A stretch of 64,000 nt of DNA, taken from positions 1 to 64,000 of the forward strand of contig NZ_LUUI01000105.1 in NCBI RefSeq assembly GCF_001644015.1. The letters are read 5' to 3'. Of the stretch, positions 1 through 8,078 are shown one piece after another. This stretch comes from Methylomonas lenta. GTDB taxonomy: Bacteria; Pseudomonadota; Gammaproteobacteria; Methylococcales; Methylomonadaceae. Position 1 is the first letter of the stretch, and each line of letters begins with the position of its first letter. Below the pieces are notes generated by a model, which made no database searches, was not told the DNA's origin, and saw nothing but the letters and a program-made list of their open reading frames with translations. The translations under genes and the position numbers were made by a program.

Positions 1-1356
1 GGATTTAAGGGCGCTTACACTATATGTCATAGCGCCTTGTTGATTGAGGCTATTCAAAACATCGTTTTGACTGCTGTCACGATCAAACAGGCTATAACGC
101 AAACCAGCCGAAATATGCCAATAGCGATTCAAATCGATGGCGTCATTGCTATAAAAGCCGTACTCGGTTTGTCGAAAGCCGGTATCCAGTCGAGTGGTGC
201 TAGGCAAGGAATGATCAAAGTTTGGCTTAAACACATTCAAGCTAAAGCCGCCAATTCGCCGCTGGCTGTGTAAGCTATCATCCGCATTATTACGTTCCAC
301 GCCACTGATCCAATGATGCATGCCCAGCGCCTGAAATTCCCCATGTACTTCGCCGCGCAGGCTGTATTGATCATAATGGTCATGAATGTCGCGGTAATAG
401 CCGCTGACCGTGCCAGGGGTGGCGAAGGTATAAAACCCCAACAACACATCGTCGCGCTCGACATGAAAATAATGACTGGCAAAGTGCAACGACCAGATTT
501 TGGAAAGTTGCTGATCAAGTGCGGTGCTAAAGCGCCAATAATGCCTATCTGATCTTGCCCTGGGATCAACATAGGATTGATCAAATACCACCTGATTTTG
601 TGTGTAGAGATTGTCAAACCGATAGGGTTGATCTTGATAGCCGTATTCAAATCCTAGATTCAACGTGCCGCCGTCGGCATACAGCCAGGTTAAAGACGGC
701 GCAATCGTCGCTCTGTCGTTACTGACATTTTCCATTTGACTATTACTGAGTTGTCCAGTGGCTATTACTCGATACAGCAAGGTTTTATCGGCATTTAGGG
801 GGCCAGTGCTATCGGCCACCAAACGATTGAAATCATAACTGCCGGTGGCGTAAGTAAACTGATGGGTAGCAACAGCTTGCGGCTTTTTGCTGACATAATT
901 AACCGTACCACCGGGTGAGCCGGAGCCATACAGTACAGAGGAATGACCTTTTAAAATATCCACTTGCTCAATCAACGCAATATCTCGCACCTGAAACCGC
1001 TGATTATCCAACACGCCATCCAGATAAGCGCTGCCGGCAGTGGTAAAGCCGCGTATGCGTAAATCGGTATTAAAGCCGGAGTCCGCTGAACTGGCTTGCA
1101 CGCCGCTGACGAACTGGGCAATATCTTCCAATCGGTAACTCAAACTATCCTGCAACAATGCCTGATCGACGATACCGACCGAATAGGGCGTGTCTAGTAA
1201 AGGTACAAACATACGGGTAGCGCTATTAGATTCATCGCTGAAATAGGCAGCCGACACTTGTTCGCTGACAACCACGGGTTCCAGTCTGTCATCTACTACG
1301 TCACCAGCTATTGCCGATTTAATCAAACAAGCAAAAGCCAGATAGCCGTATCGCAT
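1..1356 (-). CDS. TonB-dependent siderophore receptor (3' end beyond window)
   Basis: An open frame of 452 codons runs from an ATG at 1356 to the left edge, so only the N-terminal part is present. It opens with a short hydrophobic stretch (MRYGYLAFACLI), which fits a signal peptide. A plug domain follows: DTPYSVGIVDQ, then SGVQASSADSGFNTDLRIRG, and VDILKGHSSVLYGSGSPGG with VNYVSKKP. These motifs are typical of FhuA/FpvA-type outer-membrane ferric-siderophore receptors. The remainder alternates aromatic residues like beta-barrel strands. The start lies 13 nt after the stop of the XRE-NBR1 regulator on the same strand, so the two are probably co-transcribed. By family it takes up ferric siderophore across the outer membrane using TonB energy. 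The substrate cannot be read from the sequence. Confidence 0.9.
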   Translation of the reverse strand, partial: MRYGYLAFACLIKSAIAGDVVDDRLEPVVVSEQVSAAYFSDESNSATRMFVPLLDTPYSVGIVDQALLQDSLSYRLEDIAQFVSGVQASSADSGFNTDLRIRGFTTAGSAYLDGVLDNQRFQVRDIALIEQVDILKGHSSVLYGSGSPGGTVNYVSKKPQAVATHQFTYATGSYDFNRLVADSTGPLNADKTLLYRVIATGQLSNSQMENVSNDRATIAPSLTWLYADGGTLNLGFEYGYQDQPYRFDNLYTQNQVVFDQSYVDPRARSDRHYWRFSTALDQQLSKIWSLHFASHYFHVERDDVLLGFYTFATPGTVSGYYRDIHDHYDQYSLRGEVHGEFQALGMHHWISGVERNNADDSLHSQRRIGGFSLNVFKPNFDHSLPSTTRLDTGFRQTEYGFYSNDAIDLNRYWHISAGLRYSLFDRDSSQNDVLNSLNQQGAMTYSVSALKS

Positions 1357-1369
1357 AAATTGAAGCCGC

Positions 1370-2020
1370 TTACAGAGAAACGACACGCACTAGACACGAC
1401 AATCCTTCCGTCTCCGGAAAACAAATGTCGCCAGTTTCGTCTGTCATTTTCCAATAGGAGATTACACTGCAAGGATAATTGGGCGCGGTAAATTGTACAG
1501 ACAGCAATACAGTATCGCCTGGTAAGGTTTCTGGAATATCGATGCATTTTTGATCGGGTATAAGCTGCCGGCAAGCCATCGGCAAGGCTATCCCTTGCGT
1601 GATAGCTATCGATTCTATCGGTTCATCAACACAAACCAACTGGCGATTTTGCCAAACCCGATGGCCAATATTTTGAATCTCCCAGGTTTTACAAAAAGAT
1701 TGGCCAATTAACACGGTGGTATTATCCGGCATAGTTTCGGTGACAAAACCACTGGCATCAAACTGATATTTTGCGCCAGTGGTAGAGAATTTTGGTAACT
1801 CAAATTGATGTAGCATATGCCGAAACAACACCACAGGATGTACCTGTAAAGCCCGCGCCAGCGAAATCAACGTGGAAATTTTCGCTTGTCCGGTCGAACC
1901 ATCCAATACCCCATACAAAGCCTGTCGCGAAATACCCGATTGGCGCGCTAGCTCTGACATACTCATGTCTAGCGCTTCCGCACGCTTACGGACATAATCG
2001 GCAAATTTGAATTGAGGCAT
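1370..2020 (-). CDS. XRE-family regulator with C-terminal NBR1-type Ig domain
   Basis: The 216-residue protein starts with an XRE/Cro-type helix-turn-helix (about residues 5-65, core MSMSELARQSGISRQALYGV). A region from about residue 95 matches the bacterial form of the NBR1 (next to BRCA1) Ig-like domain: GQSFCKTWEIQNIGHRVW near its start and SYWKMTDETGDICFP near its end, with the spaced Trp, Asn and Gly residues of that fold. There is no signal peptide or membrane segment, so it should be cytoplasmic. It is the first gene of a two-gene unit with the TonB-dependent receptor 13 nt downstream, which suggests it regulates iron uptake or itself. What the Ig-like domain binds in bacteria is not known to me. 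Confidence 0.8.
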   Translation of the reverse strand: MPQFKFADYVRKRAEALDMSMSELARQSGISRQALYGVLDGSTGQAKISTLISLARALQVHPVVLFRHMLHQFELPKFSTTGAKYQFDASGFVTETMPDNTTVLIGQSFCKTWEIQNIGHRVWQNRQLVCVDEPIESIAITQGIALPMACRQLIPDQKCIDIPETLPGDTVLLSVQFTAPNYPCSVISYWKMTDETGDICFPETEGLSCLVRVVSL

Positions 2021-2102
2021 TAAAGAACAGATAAGAATTTAAAGGATTGGCGCATGGCTGAATAGCAACAGCCATACATACAATAGGAAAAAATTATCAA
2101 AC

Positions 2103-2140
2103 TGTAAAGCTAAGTTGACAAATGCTCTGGTAAGGTTGCC
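2103..2140 (+). repeat. Copy 1 of an upstream repeat (response regulator)
   Basis: The 18-nt string tgtaaagctaagttgaca occurs here (2103-2120) and again at 4323-4340. After it both copies continue with a similar spaced pattern (tctg-taa-gt). Both lie 90-130 nt before a gene start, so a shared operator or promoter element is possible. TTGACA at 2115-2120 resembles a -35 box, but I see no -10 at normal spacing. Confidence 0.55.
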
Positions 2141-2209
2141 TCATCTTCTGCAAAAGTTTTGTTGTTTAATCGCGCTTTGGTAGTGCCCTGAATGGATTTG
2201 AATTAAAAA

Positions 2210-2863
2210 ATGAAAACCAGCAAAGACCTCTTCGGCATCGTCATTGCCGACGGCCACCCCGTCACACTTATAGGCATTGAATCCATTCTGGCTGCAGAAA
2301 CCGCTTTTTGTGTTTTAGAAGCTTGCGACAACGGACACGACACCCTGAGGGCAGTTAAAGAGCATCAGCCGCAGATATTGTTGGTAGACATTGATTTACC
2401 CGGCAAAGACACCTTAAGTATCATCAAAGAAATTTCCCAAAACAACTTATCCGTTAGAGTGATTTTATTTGCCATCAGTATTGACGAAGACCAACTGTGC
2501 GAAGCCATCCGCTTAGGTGTACGCGGTGTTCTGTTGAAAAGCATGGGGCCACATTTGATTTTGCAATGCCTGCATAAAGTTCAAGCTGGCGGCGACTGGC
2601 TGGAAAGGAAATCCGTTAATCTGGCGCTGGAAAAAATACTGCGTCAACAATCTGCAGCCTCATTGATGGCGCAGATGCTGACTACGCGTGAACTTGAATT
2701 GGCGGCGTTGATAGCTAAAGGTTTAAACAACAAGGATGCAGGCGAACAATTGTGTTTGAGCGAAGGTACTGTAAAGGTTTATCTCAACCGGATTTACAGC
2801 AAACTGAAAGTGGCTAACCGTGTTGAATTAACGCTTGCGTTACAACAGCGCGGGCTAACTTAA
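2210..2863 (+). CDS. LuxR/NarL-family response regulator
   Basis: This is a 217-residue two-domain regulator. The receiver domain (about 8-125) has the acidic pocket residue D14, the likely phospho-acceptor D60 in LLVDIDLPG, and K110. The usual Ser/Thr near position 88 is Ala here. The C-terminal LuxR-type helix-turn-helix (about 150-215) carries LTTRELELAALIAKG and LSEGTVKVYLNRIYSKL. No partner histidine kinase is in the window. There is no obvious Shine-Dalgarno before the ATG. The gene precedes a broken PilZ-like gene and a VPLPA-CTERM protein gene, so a role in surface or exopolysaccharide control is possible but only inferred. Confidence 0.88.
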   Translation: MKTSKDLFGIVIADGHPVTLIGIESILAAETAFCVLEACDNGHDTLRAVKEHQPQILLVDIDLPGKDTLSIIKEISQNNLSVRVILFAISIDEDQLCEAIRLGVRGVLLKSMGPHLILQCLHKVQAGGDWLERKSVNLALEKILRQQSAASLMAQMLTTRELELAALIAKGLNNKDAGEQLCLSEGTVKVYLNRIYSKLKVANRVELTLALQQRGLT

Positions 2864-2984
2864 AATTAGCTAATAAGATCGCGCGCTATTAACTTTAGTT
2901 AACAAAAATCATTTACTTTCGACAACTTACCCGGCGATGAAAATTACTTTATTCTATTTAACATAAACTTAAGATGGGTACTAG

Positions 2985-3278
2985 GTGAGCAAAACTCAAG
3001 ACCAACCTACAGCCCAACGCTTTGCTTCAGTTTTCAGCGTGGAGCTTGCTCAAGACACCGGTTTAACCGTTAACCTGAGTACCACCGGCATTTATTTCAC
3101 CACTCAGGCTGCTATCGAAACCGGATAGTCGTTATGTTTTTGCATTGTGCTGGAGAAAATAGGCGCTTTGGTCAGCCGTTTGCGCTGTGAAGGCCAAATT
3201 GTCCGCACTGAAGACTTAACGCAGCATTGGGGTGTCGCCGTGCAGTTTAGTGATTTTGGCTTTGAATATGCAGGATGA
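2985..3278 (+). pseudogene. PilZ-like protein gene interrupted by an in-frame TAG
   Basis: From a GTG at 2985 the frame reads a PilZ-like beginning (FSVELAQDTGLTVNLSTTGIYF, with the N-x-S-x-x-G signature) and reaches a TAG at 3126-3128. The same frame continues without shift to a TGA at 3276-3278 and encodes the expected second half (LVSRLRCEGQIVR, then WGVAVQFSDFGFEY). Reading CAG for TAG would restore about 97 residues. The N-terminal RxxxR of c-di-GMP-binding PilZ domains is not evident, so it may be an atypical or degenerate member. A point nonsense mutation, stop readthrough or a sequencing error would each explain it. Confidence 0.65.
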
Positions 3279-3379
3279 GAGTTAGTAGTCGCACAATTAG
3301 AAATAACCAAGACACAAAACATCAAATTGACGCTGATACGTTGAGTCTAAAATTTTAATTACTACAAAAAGGAAAAACC

Positions 3380-4123
3380 ATGAAAAAAACCATAGGATTG
3401 TTAGCGCTTTGTATGACAACCGTGGGCGCTAATGCAGCAACTACTGTAGATTTATCGCAGTTGTCTCAGACGAATCCGGGAACCGTTCAGATGGATTTGT
3501 CGGGAAATTTCAGTAATGTCGCCGGCAGTATTTCATCTGGCGCAGCTTTTACCAGCCGTTTTACTTTTAATTTGATGCAACCGAATGGCTCTATATTAGA
3601 AGGGACATATCCCAACAGGGTACTAAAGTTAGATTATTGGCAAAACGCACAAGCGTCCGTTGATGCTAGTAATCAACACGCAGAATCTACCCATGATGAA
3701 CTTAATTTTTGGGACAATCATCTAGGGGTTACCGAGGCAGAAATCGATAGAAACGGTTTTACTGGGTTGGTTACTGCTGATATTTATGATTTTGTCGCTT
3801 TGAGCGGTAGCTCTGCTGACGTTCAGTTTGATTCAGTGACAGATGAGTTAACGCAAGGCACCGAGTTTTCGATGATAGCCCTTTTTGATAAAGACACTTT
3901 CGTCATTGATCCAAACACGCCGCTTAACTATGCGGATATTTTTTCGGCTAATCCTATTTTTCTAGGGTTTCAGTTACAAAAAGTCACTAACGGTATTGAG
4001 GATTTTCGCGCTGCAGGTGAGTTATCAAGTCTGACTATATCAAGCGTGCCATTACCTGCCTCTGTTTGGTTATTTGGTTCAGCGATTGCCGGTATTGGCT
4101 TCCGTTTACGCAAACGCGCTTAA
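3380..4123 (+). CDS. VPLPA-CTERM sorting domain protein, secreted
   Basis: The 247-residue protein has an N-terminal signal peptide (MKKTIGLLALCMTTVGANA, likely cut after Ala-19/20). Its C-terminal tail is classic for exosortase targets: VPLPASVWLFGSAIAGIGF, then a basic end (RLRKRA). The middle is acidic and rich in Asn, Ser and Thr, with no domain I recognise. An AAGGAAA ribosome site lies just upstream. The tail should be recognised by an exosortase such as the one encoded at 59603-61213, followed by cleavage and release or surface attachment, often of a glycosylated product. The specific function is unknown. Confidence 0.85.
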   Translation: MKKTIGLLALCMTTVGANAATTVDLSQLSQTNPGTVQMDLSGNFSNVAGSISSGAAFTSRFTFNLMQPNGSILEGTYPNRVLKLDYWQNAQASVDASNQHAESTHDELNFWDNHLGVTEAEIDRNGFTGLVTADIYDFVALSGSSADVQFDSVTDELTQGTEFSMIALFDKDTFVIDPNTPLNYADIFSANPIFLGFQLQKVTNGIEDFRAAGELSSLTISSVPLPASVWLFGSAIAGIGFRLRKRA

Positions 4124-4125
4124 AC

Positions 4126-4154
4126 CAACATACTAACCTGATGCTTGTATGTTG
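4126..4154 (+). terminator. Weak hairpin after VPLPA-CTERM gene
   Basis: CAACATAC (4126-4133) and GTATGTTG (4147-4154) form an 8-bp perfect stem with a 13-nt loop, starting just after the stop codon. There is no T-run, so intrinsic termination would be inefficient. It could instead be a 3' stabilising structure. Confidence 0.35.
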
Positions 4155-4455
4155 AGGAAGTGCTGGTTAAACCGATTCGTTCTTCTTGCAGAAGATGTGA
4201 CTGTGAGCGGTTCAGCGCTTCCTTAGTTATGCATCATGCACATGACCTGGATTTTAGGCCGCTTAAAGCTTAGGTAAATAATCCTAGCAAAAACCTGATA
4301 TTTGTTAATTAATTTAGTGGCTTGTAAAGCTAAGTTGACAATTCATCTGATAAAGTCAATCTAAGGCCTTGCTGATCATTAGTGCTTTGGCGGACCTTTG
4401 TAAGTTGACCGCTATATAGGTTTACGCTGCCAGATAACCCTCTTAGGAGATAACT
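4155..4455. other. Intergenic region with repeat copy 2
   Basis: I see no credible gene here. The region holds the second copy of the 18-nt repeat (4323-4340) and a further partial motif, taagttgacc (4401-4410). It therefore probably carries the control region of the small gene that follows. Confidence 0.5.
4323..4356 (+). repeat. Copy 2 of the upstream repeat (small ORF)
   Basis: This matches the 18-nt string at 2103-2120 exactly (tgtaaagctaagttgaca), with a degenerate continuation. It lies 116 nt before the ATG of the 78-residue protein, similar to the first copy's position before the response regulator. Confidence 0.55.
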
Positions 4456-4692
4456 ATGTTCGGCTCGAAAATCAAATTAGGAAGCCTGGTCAGGCCTATT
4501 TGCGATGATGTACTGCCTGATGTAACCAGGCTTTCGATAGGTCAAATCATCATGCTAAAGACTGTCGGGTTTAATAGTCGAGACTTTTACGTCACCGTGC
4601 GCTGGGATAATGGTACGGAAACATTTTTGAACGCAGTGTTTTTTGTAAAAACCGTGGAAATCATTGAAGACCCGTTGGTTGACGTGCGCTAA
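4456..4692 (+). CDS. Small hypothetical protein (78 aa)
   Basis: An AGGAGA ribosome site lies 6 nt before the ATG, and the frame is well formed. The protein has no signal peptide or membrane segment. It reads as a small beta-rich fold (KLGSLVRPI, IGQIIMLKTVG, FYVTVRWDNGTETFLNAVFF), reminiscent of small SH3-like or KOW-like barrels, but I do not recognise a family. It shares an upstream repeat with the response regulator gene at 2210, so the two may be co-regulated. Confidence 0.6.
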   Translation: MFGSKIKLGSLVRPICDDVLPDVTRLSIGQIIMLKTVGFNSRDFYVTVRWDNGTETFLNAVFFVKTVEIIEDPLVDVR

Positions 4693-4996
4693 GGATTTGA
4701 TCGCATATACTTTGTCCATCGCGCAGTGCTTTGCGGTGCTTTAAAGATTAAACTCTCAAACTAGGCAGTTGAATATTCAGGCAGTAATGTCGTATATATT
4801 CAATAACATAAAAGAACATGGCGCAACTGGCGTCCGTAGTCAAAACATGATGTGCGTTATAAAAAACGCGCAACGCAGGTATTTTTTTGGGAAATTGCCC
4901 AGGATTTTTTAATCAGCTGGCATCGATAGTGCACGCTGACGAGACTGCTTGGGTCATAAACACTTTAGATTACTCCGCCTTTGTGGTTTCTTCCGC
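4693..4996. other. Intergenic region before pabB
   Basis: No gene is apparent. A short stem, tgtgcgtt (4851-4858) with aacgcgca (4865-4872) including one G-U pair, is followed after several bases by a T-run near 4880. It may be a poor terminator for the upstream gene. Confidence 0.4.
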
Positions 4997-5005
4997 TGGT
5001 ATAAT
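4997..5005 (+). promoter_or_regulatory. Extended -10 promoter of the pabB cluster
   Basis: TGGTATAAT combines a perfect TATAAT (5000-5005) with the TG extension at 4997-4998, 58 nt before the pabB ATG. No good -35 is present, as is usual for extended -10 promoters. Downstream, TCAGGCA (5027-5033) and TGCCTGA (5044-5050) form a 7-bp stem in the leader. Confidence 0.6.
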
Positions 5006-5062
5006 GTGCGCATAGCCAACTTTCCTTCAGGCAGGCTCAATGTTGCCTGATCACATCATTTA

Positions 5063-6433
5063 ATGCCTATCAAAGTAACTCAACAAGTATTGCCATATTT
5101 CGAGGATAGCGCCGTATTATTTGCGGCTTGTGCCAGTCAGCCGTGGGCGATTTTTCTGGATAGCGCCTTTCCGGCAAGTCAGCAGGGGCGGTTTGACATT
5201 ATGGCTTATGGGCCGGTGTGTACCTTGGAAACCCGGGGTGATATTACTGTCATCAATAATGCACAAGGTCAAACTACAAGTAGGCTTGATCCCTTTTTGT
5301 TGCTCAAACAGTATCTGGGGCCCACTTTACCCACTATTGACGATTTGCCGTTTAATGGCGGTGCCATGGGATATTTTGCCTATGACTTAGCGCGCCGTAT
5401 TGAAAAAATACCGGTAATCGCCAAAGATACTGAAAATCTGCCCGATATGGCTGTGGGTATTTATCGCTGGGCGGTGGTGGTGGATCACAAAAAACAGCAA
5501 AGTTTTCTGGTGGGTTACGATATCCCTGAAGGACTTAAAACTAGTTTATTTAAGCAATTTAGTGCTTTGCCCGATAAACAAGCCATCAATAACTTTAGCG
5601 TCCAATCTGCTCCGCAATCCAATATGACGCGGCAAAGCTACGGCCAGGCTTTAAAAAAAATTAAGCATTATTTAAAAGAAGGCGACTGTTATCAGGTCAA
5701 TCTTACTCAACGATTTGTCAGTCCTTGCCAAGGTAATCCCTGGTTTGCTTATCAGGTATTGCGCAAGATTAATGCCGCCCCCTTTAGTAGCTATATGAAT
5801 TTGCCGGATGTGCAAGTGTTGAGCTCCTCTCCGGAGCGCTTCTTGAAGGTCACACATGGCAAGGTGGAAACCAAGCCGATTAAAGGCACCCGTGCTAGAA
5901 AAGCGTTGGCCATTGAAGATCAAAAACAAATCATGGCCTTATCCGCCAGCACTAAAGATAGAGCAGAAAATGTGATGATAGTTGATCTGCTGCGTAACGA
6001 CATCAGCAAAAGTTGTAAAGAAGGCTCGGTTAGGGTGCCTACATTATTTGCGGTGGAAAGTTACGCAACGGTGCACCATTTAGTCAGCACCGTGACAGGT
6101 GAGCTGGCAGATGATCAGCATGCTTTGGATTTGCTTAGAAGTTGCTTTCCCGGTGGCTCGATTACCGGCGCGCCTAAAATTCGTGCCATGGAAGTCATTG
6201 AAGAATTAGAGCCTGATAGACGCGGGGTTTATTGTGGCGCCATGGGTTATATCGGTTTTGATGGCAATATGGATACCAATATTGCCATTCGCACTTTGAT
6301 ACATAATCATGGCAGCATTCGCTTTTGGGTGGGGGGCGGTATAGTCAATGATTCCGATGAGGCGGCTGAATACCAGGAATGCTATGATAAAGCCGCTGCA
6401 TTATTACAATTGCTGGAACAATTTCAGCAGTGA
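5063..6433 (+). CDS. pabB: Aminodeoxychorismate synthase component I
   Basis: This 456-residue chorismate-binding enzyme makes 4-amino-4-deoxychorismate from chorismate and ammonia, the precursor of p-aminobenzoate. The family core is clear: YQVNLTQRF, SSSPERFL, DLLRNDISKSC, PGGSITGAPKIRAMEVIEEL and GGGIVNDSDEAAEYQE. PIKGT places Lys at residue 274, the lysine that marks PabB; anthranilate synthase has PIAGT. The stop overlaps the GTG of the next gene. No glutaminase (pabA) or lyase (pabC) gene is adjacent. p-Aminobenzoate feeds folate and, in methylotrophs, tetrahydromethanopterin; the neighbouring MfnE-like kinase fits the second use. Confidence 0.93.
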   Translation: MPIKVTQQVLPYFEDSAVLFAACASQPWAIFLDSAFPASQQGRFDIMAYGPVCTLETRGDITVINNAQGQTTSRLDPFLLLKQYLGPTLPTIDDLPFNGGAMGYFAYDLARRIEKIPVIAKDTENLPDMAVGIYRWAVVVDHKKQQSFLVGYDIPEGLKTSLFKQFSALPDKQAINNFSVQSAPQSNMTRQSYGQALKKIKHYLKEGDCYQVNLTQRFVSPCQGNPWFAYQVLRKINAAPFSSYMNLPDVQVLSSSPERFLKVTHGKVETKPIKGTRARKALAIEDQKQIMALSASTKDRAENVMIVDLLRNDISKSCKEGSVRVPTLFAVESYATVHHLVSTVTGELADDQHALDLLRSCFPGGSITGAPKIRAMEVIEELEPDRRGVYCGAMGYIGFDGNMDTNIAIRTLIHNHGSIRFWVGGGIVNDSDEAAEYQECYDKAAALLQLLEQFQQ

Positions 6434-6984
6434 TTACCGTGATTAAACTGGGTGGTAGTTTGCTTTCCGCAGGCGTGCTACCGAGATGCCTTGACAGGAT
6501 TGCGCATTATCCCGGTAAAGTGTTGATCGTACCTGGTGGTGGTGTGTTTGCCGATCAGGTGCGGCATGCGCAAAAAGACTGGGGGTTTGATGATATAGCT
6601 GCTCATCGGATGGCTATTTTGGCAATGCAGCAAATGGCGCTGTTGTTTAACAGCCTGAAACCTGATTTTGCCATATTTGATCGAGCATCAAAACCTTGTC
6701 AAATCACCAAACCAGCTATTTGGTCGCCCGATATTCAAGAGCTGGATAATGCCGGTATCGCTGCTAATTGGGAGATTACCTCCGATAGTTTAGCGGCTTG
6801 GTTAGCAGGGCAGGTGGCTGCCAATGAGCTGTTGTTGGTTAAATCCTGTCCGCTTGACGAAGATAGTTCTTTGCATGATTTACAGCAGCTAAATATTCTG
6901 GATGCCGGTTTTTTAAAGATTACTGAATCTGCATGCTTTAAAATAACCCTTATGAATAAAGACCGATTTTTAACTCTGGCATGA
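6430..6984 (+). CDS. Amino-acid-kinase-family protein, MfnE-like
   Basis: This 184-residue protein has the amino-acid kinase fold: KLGGSLL at the N-terminus (phosphate-binding), VPGGGVFADQVR, AHRMAILAMQQMALLF, and a late TSDSLAAWLAGQVAANELLLVK segment. The pattern and the short length match the archaeal MfnE group, which phosphorylates an aminomethylfuran alcohol in methanofuran synthesis, and its relatives in methylotrophic bacteria. It starts at a GTG overlapping the pabB stop, and its own stop overlaps the next ATG (ATGA), so all three genes are translationally coupled. A methylofuran role is inferred from family resemblance and context; a generic small-molecule kinase is the alternative. 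Confidence 0.75.
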   Translation: MITVIKLGGSLLSAGVLPRCLDRIAHYPGKVLIVPGGGVFADQVRHAQKDWGFDDIAAHRMAILAMQQMALLFNSLKPDFAIFDRASKPCQITKPAIWSPDIQELDNAGIAANWEITSDSLAAWLAGQVAANELLLVKSCPLDEDSSLHDLQQLNILDAGFLKITESACFKITLMNKDRFLTLA

Positions 6985-7643
6985 TCAAATTCATCAAAGC
7001 TATACTTAACAAACCCTTGCGCAATGCTTATTACCAAAGCCGAGAGTCTTTGCTGGGTCATCATAAACGCGACATTGTGGTGATTCAGGTCGATCAGGCC
7101 TGTGAAAGTTTAAAAGATAGTCGCGATCAATTTATCGATGCGCTGGAAAAATTCAAAAGCGTTGCCAGGCATGACGACAGTCCGTTAGAACTACGTTATC
7201 AACAATTAAAAAAACGTTACGATATTTGTCGCAATAAAGCCGACCAGGTCGGACAGCGTATTCAAGCCATTGAAGACGTTAGCAACGCATTGTTTGCCGA
7301 GTGGGAAGGCGAGTTGGCGTTGTATAGCAGTCGATCCCTAAAAGCGCGCAGTCAGCAGCAACTGAAAAAATCCCGTCAACAATATGGGCGTTTGTTAAAG
7401 GCATTACAGATAGCCGAATCGCGTATGCATCCGGTTTTGGCGGCGTTTCAGGATCAGGTGTTGTTTTTAAAACATAATCTCAATGCGCATGCTATTGCGG
7501 CTTTACGGCACGAGTTTATTGAGATGGGGGTGGATATTTCTAGATTGATAGAAGTGATGGAAAAAACCATTGCCGAAGCCAGTCAGTTTGTGTCTGTTCT
7601 GGTAGAACAAAAACAACTGCCGGCCCCGGTTTTGAGACGCTAA
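6981..7643 (+). CDS. DUF2959 family protein
   Basis: The 220-residue protein matches DUF2959 across its length, with GHHKRDIVV, FKSVARHDDSPLELRYQQL, DVSNALFAEWEGEL, ARSQQQLKKSRQQYGRL and the conserved VLAAFQDQVLFLKHNLNA. It is almost entirely alpha-helical with strong coiled-coil character. It has no clear signal peptide here, although many relatives are lipoproteins. Its ATG overlaps the preceding stop, making it the third gene of the pabB cluster. The function of the family is unknown. Confidence 0.85.
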   Translation: MIKFIKAILNKPLRNAYYQSRESLLGHHKRDIVVIQVDQACESLKDSRDQFIDALEKFKSVARHDDSPLELRYQQLKKRYDICRNKADQVGQRIQAIEDVSNALFAEWEGELALYSSRSLKARSQQQLKKSRQQYGRLLKALQIAESRMHPVLAAFQDQVLFLKHNLNAHAIAALRHEFIEMGVDISRLIEVMEKTIAEASQFVSVLVEQKQLPAPVLRR

Positions 7644-8078
7644 TTACATGGCTTGCATTTTGTAATCGACCCGATGAGGGTTGGTTTTATCGCGGATATC
7701 GGGGGTTTTTTTGCGGTTTTGATCAATACGCTCTTGGGTATATTGTGCGATCATTTGGTCCCAATTGGTAAATTTATCATAGTCTTTAAAACCACTGGCT
7801 TTGCGTTTTAAAAACAATTCCTTGCCTTTGTTTATGAGTACATCCGGTGTGTTGCCGTCGATTTCGTTTAAAAAGTCTTTGTTATTTCTGATTTCGTCCC
7901 TTAAAGTCCAGTAAGACACTTCAAACTCAATACGCTGGTCTAATGGCAATCTTTCTTTGATGGAATTGACTGATCGACTGACTGTTTTTAGACTGCTGCC
8001 ATTAATCTGGTGGCTTTTATTACAGCCAATCAGCAAGGAACAGACGAGAAAAACAAGAATTGTTGTTACTTTCTTCAT
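7644..8078 (-). CDS. Predicted lipoprotein, hypothetical
   Basis: The 144-residue protein has a type II signal peptide with the lipobox LLIGC (Cys-19), so it should be lipid-anchored in the envelope. The mature part is charged and mostly helical (SVNSIKERLPLDQRIEFEVSYWTLRDE), then very basic toward the end. I do not recognise a family. It is convergent with the DUF2959 gene, with no gap, and divergent from the first GTPase gene. Confidence 0.72.
   Translation of the reverse strand: MKKVTTILVFLVCSLLIGCNKSHQINGSSLKTVSRSVNSIKERLPLDQRIEFEVSYWTLRDEIRNNKDFLNEIDGNTPDVLINKGKELFLKRKASGFKDYDKFTNWDQMIAQYTQERIDQNRKKTPDIRDKTNPHRVDYKMQAM

Noticed and set aside
237-650. Minus-strand frame of 137 codons inside the TonB receptor gene
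   Set aside because: It is in another frame of the receptor coding sequence, which has clear family motifs throughout.
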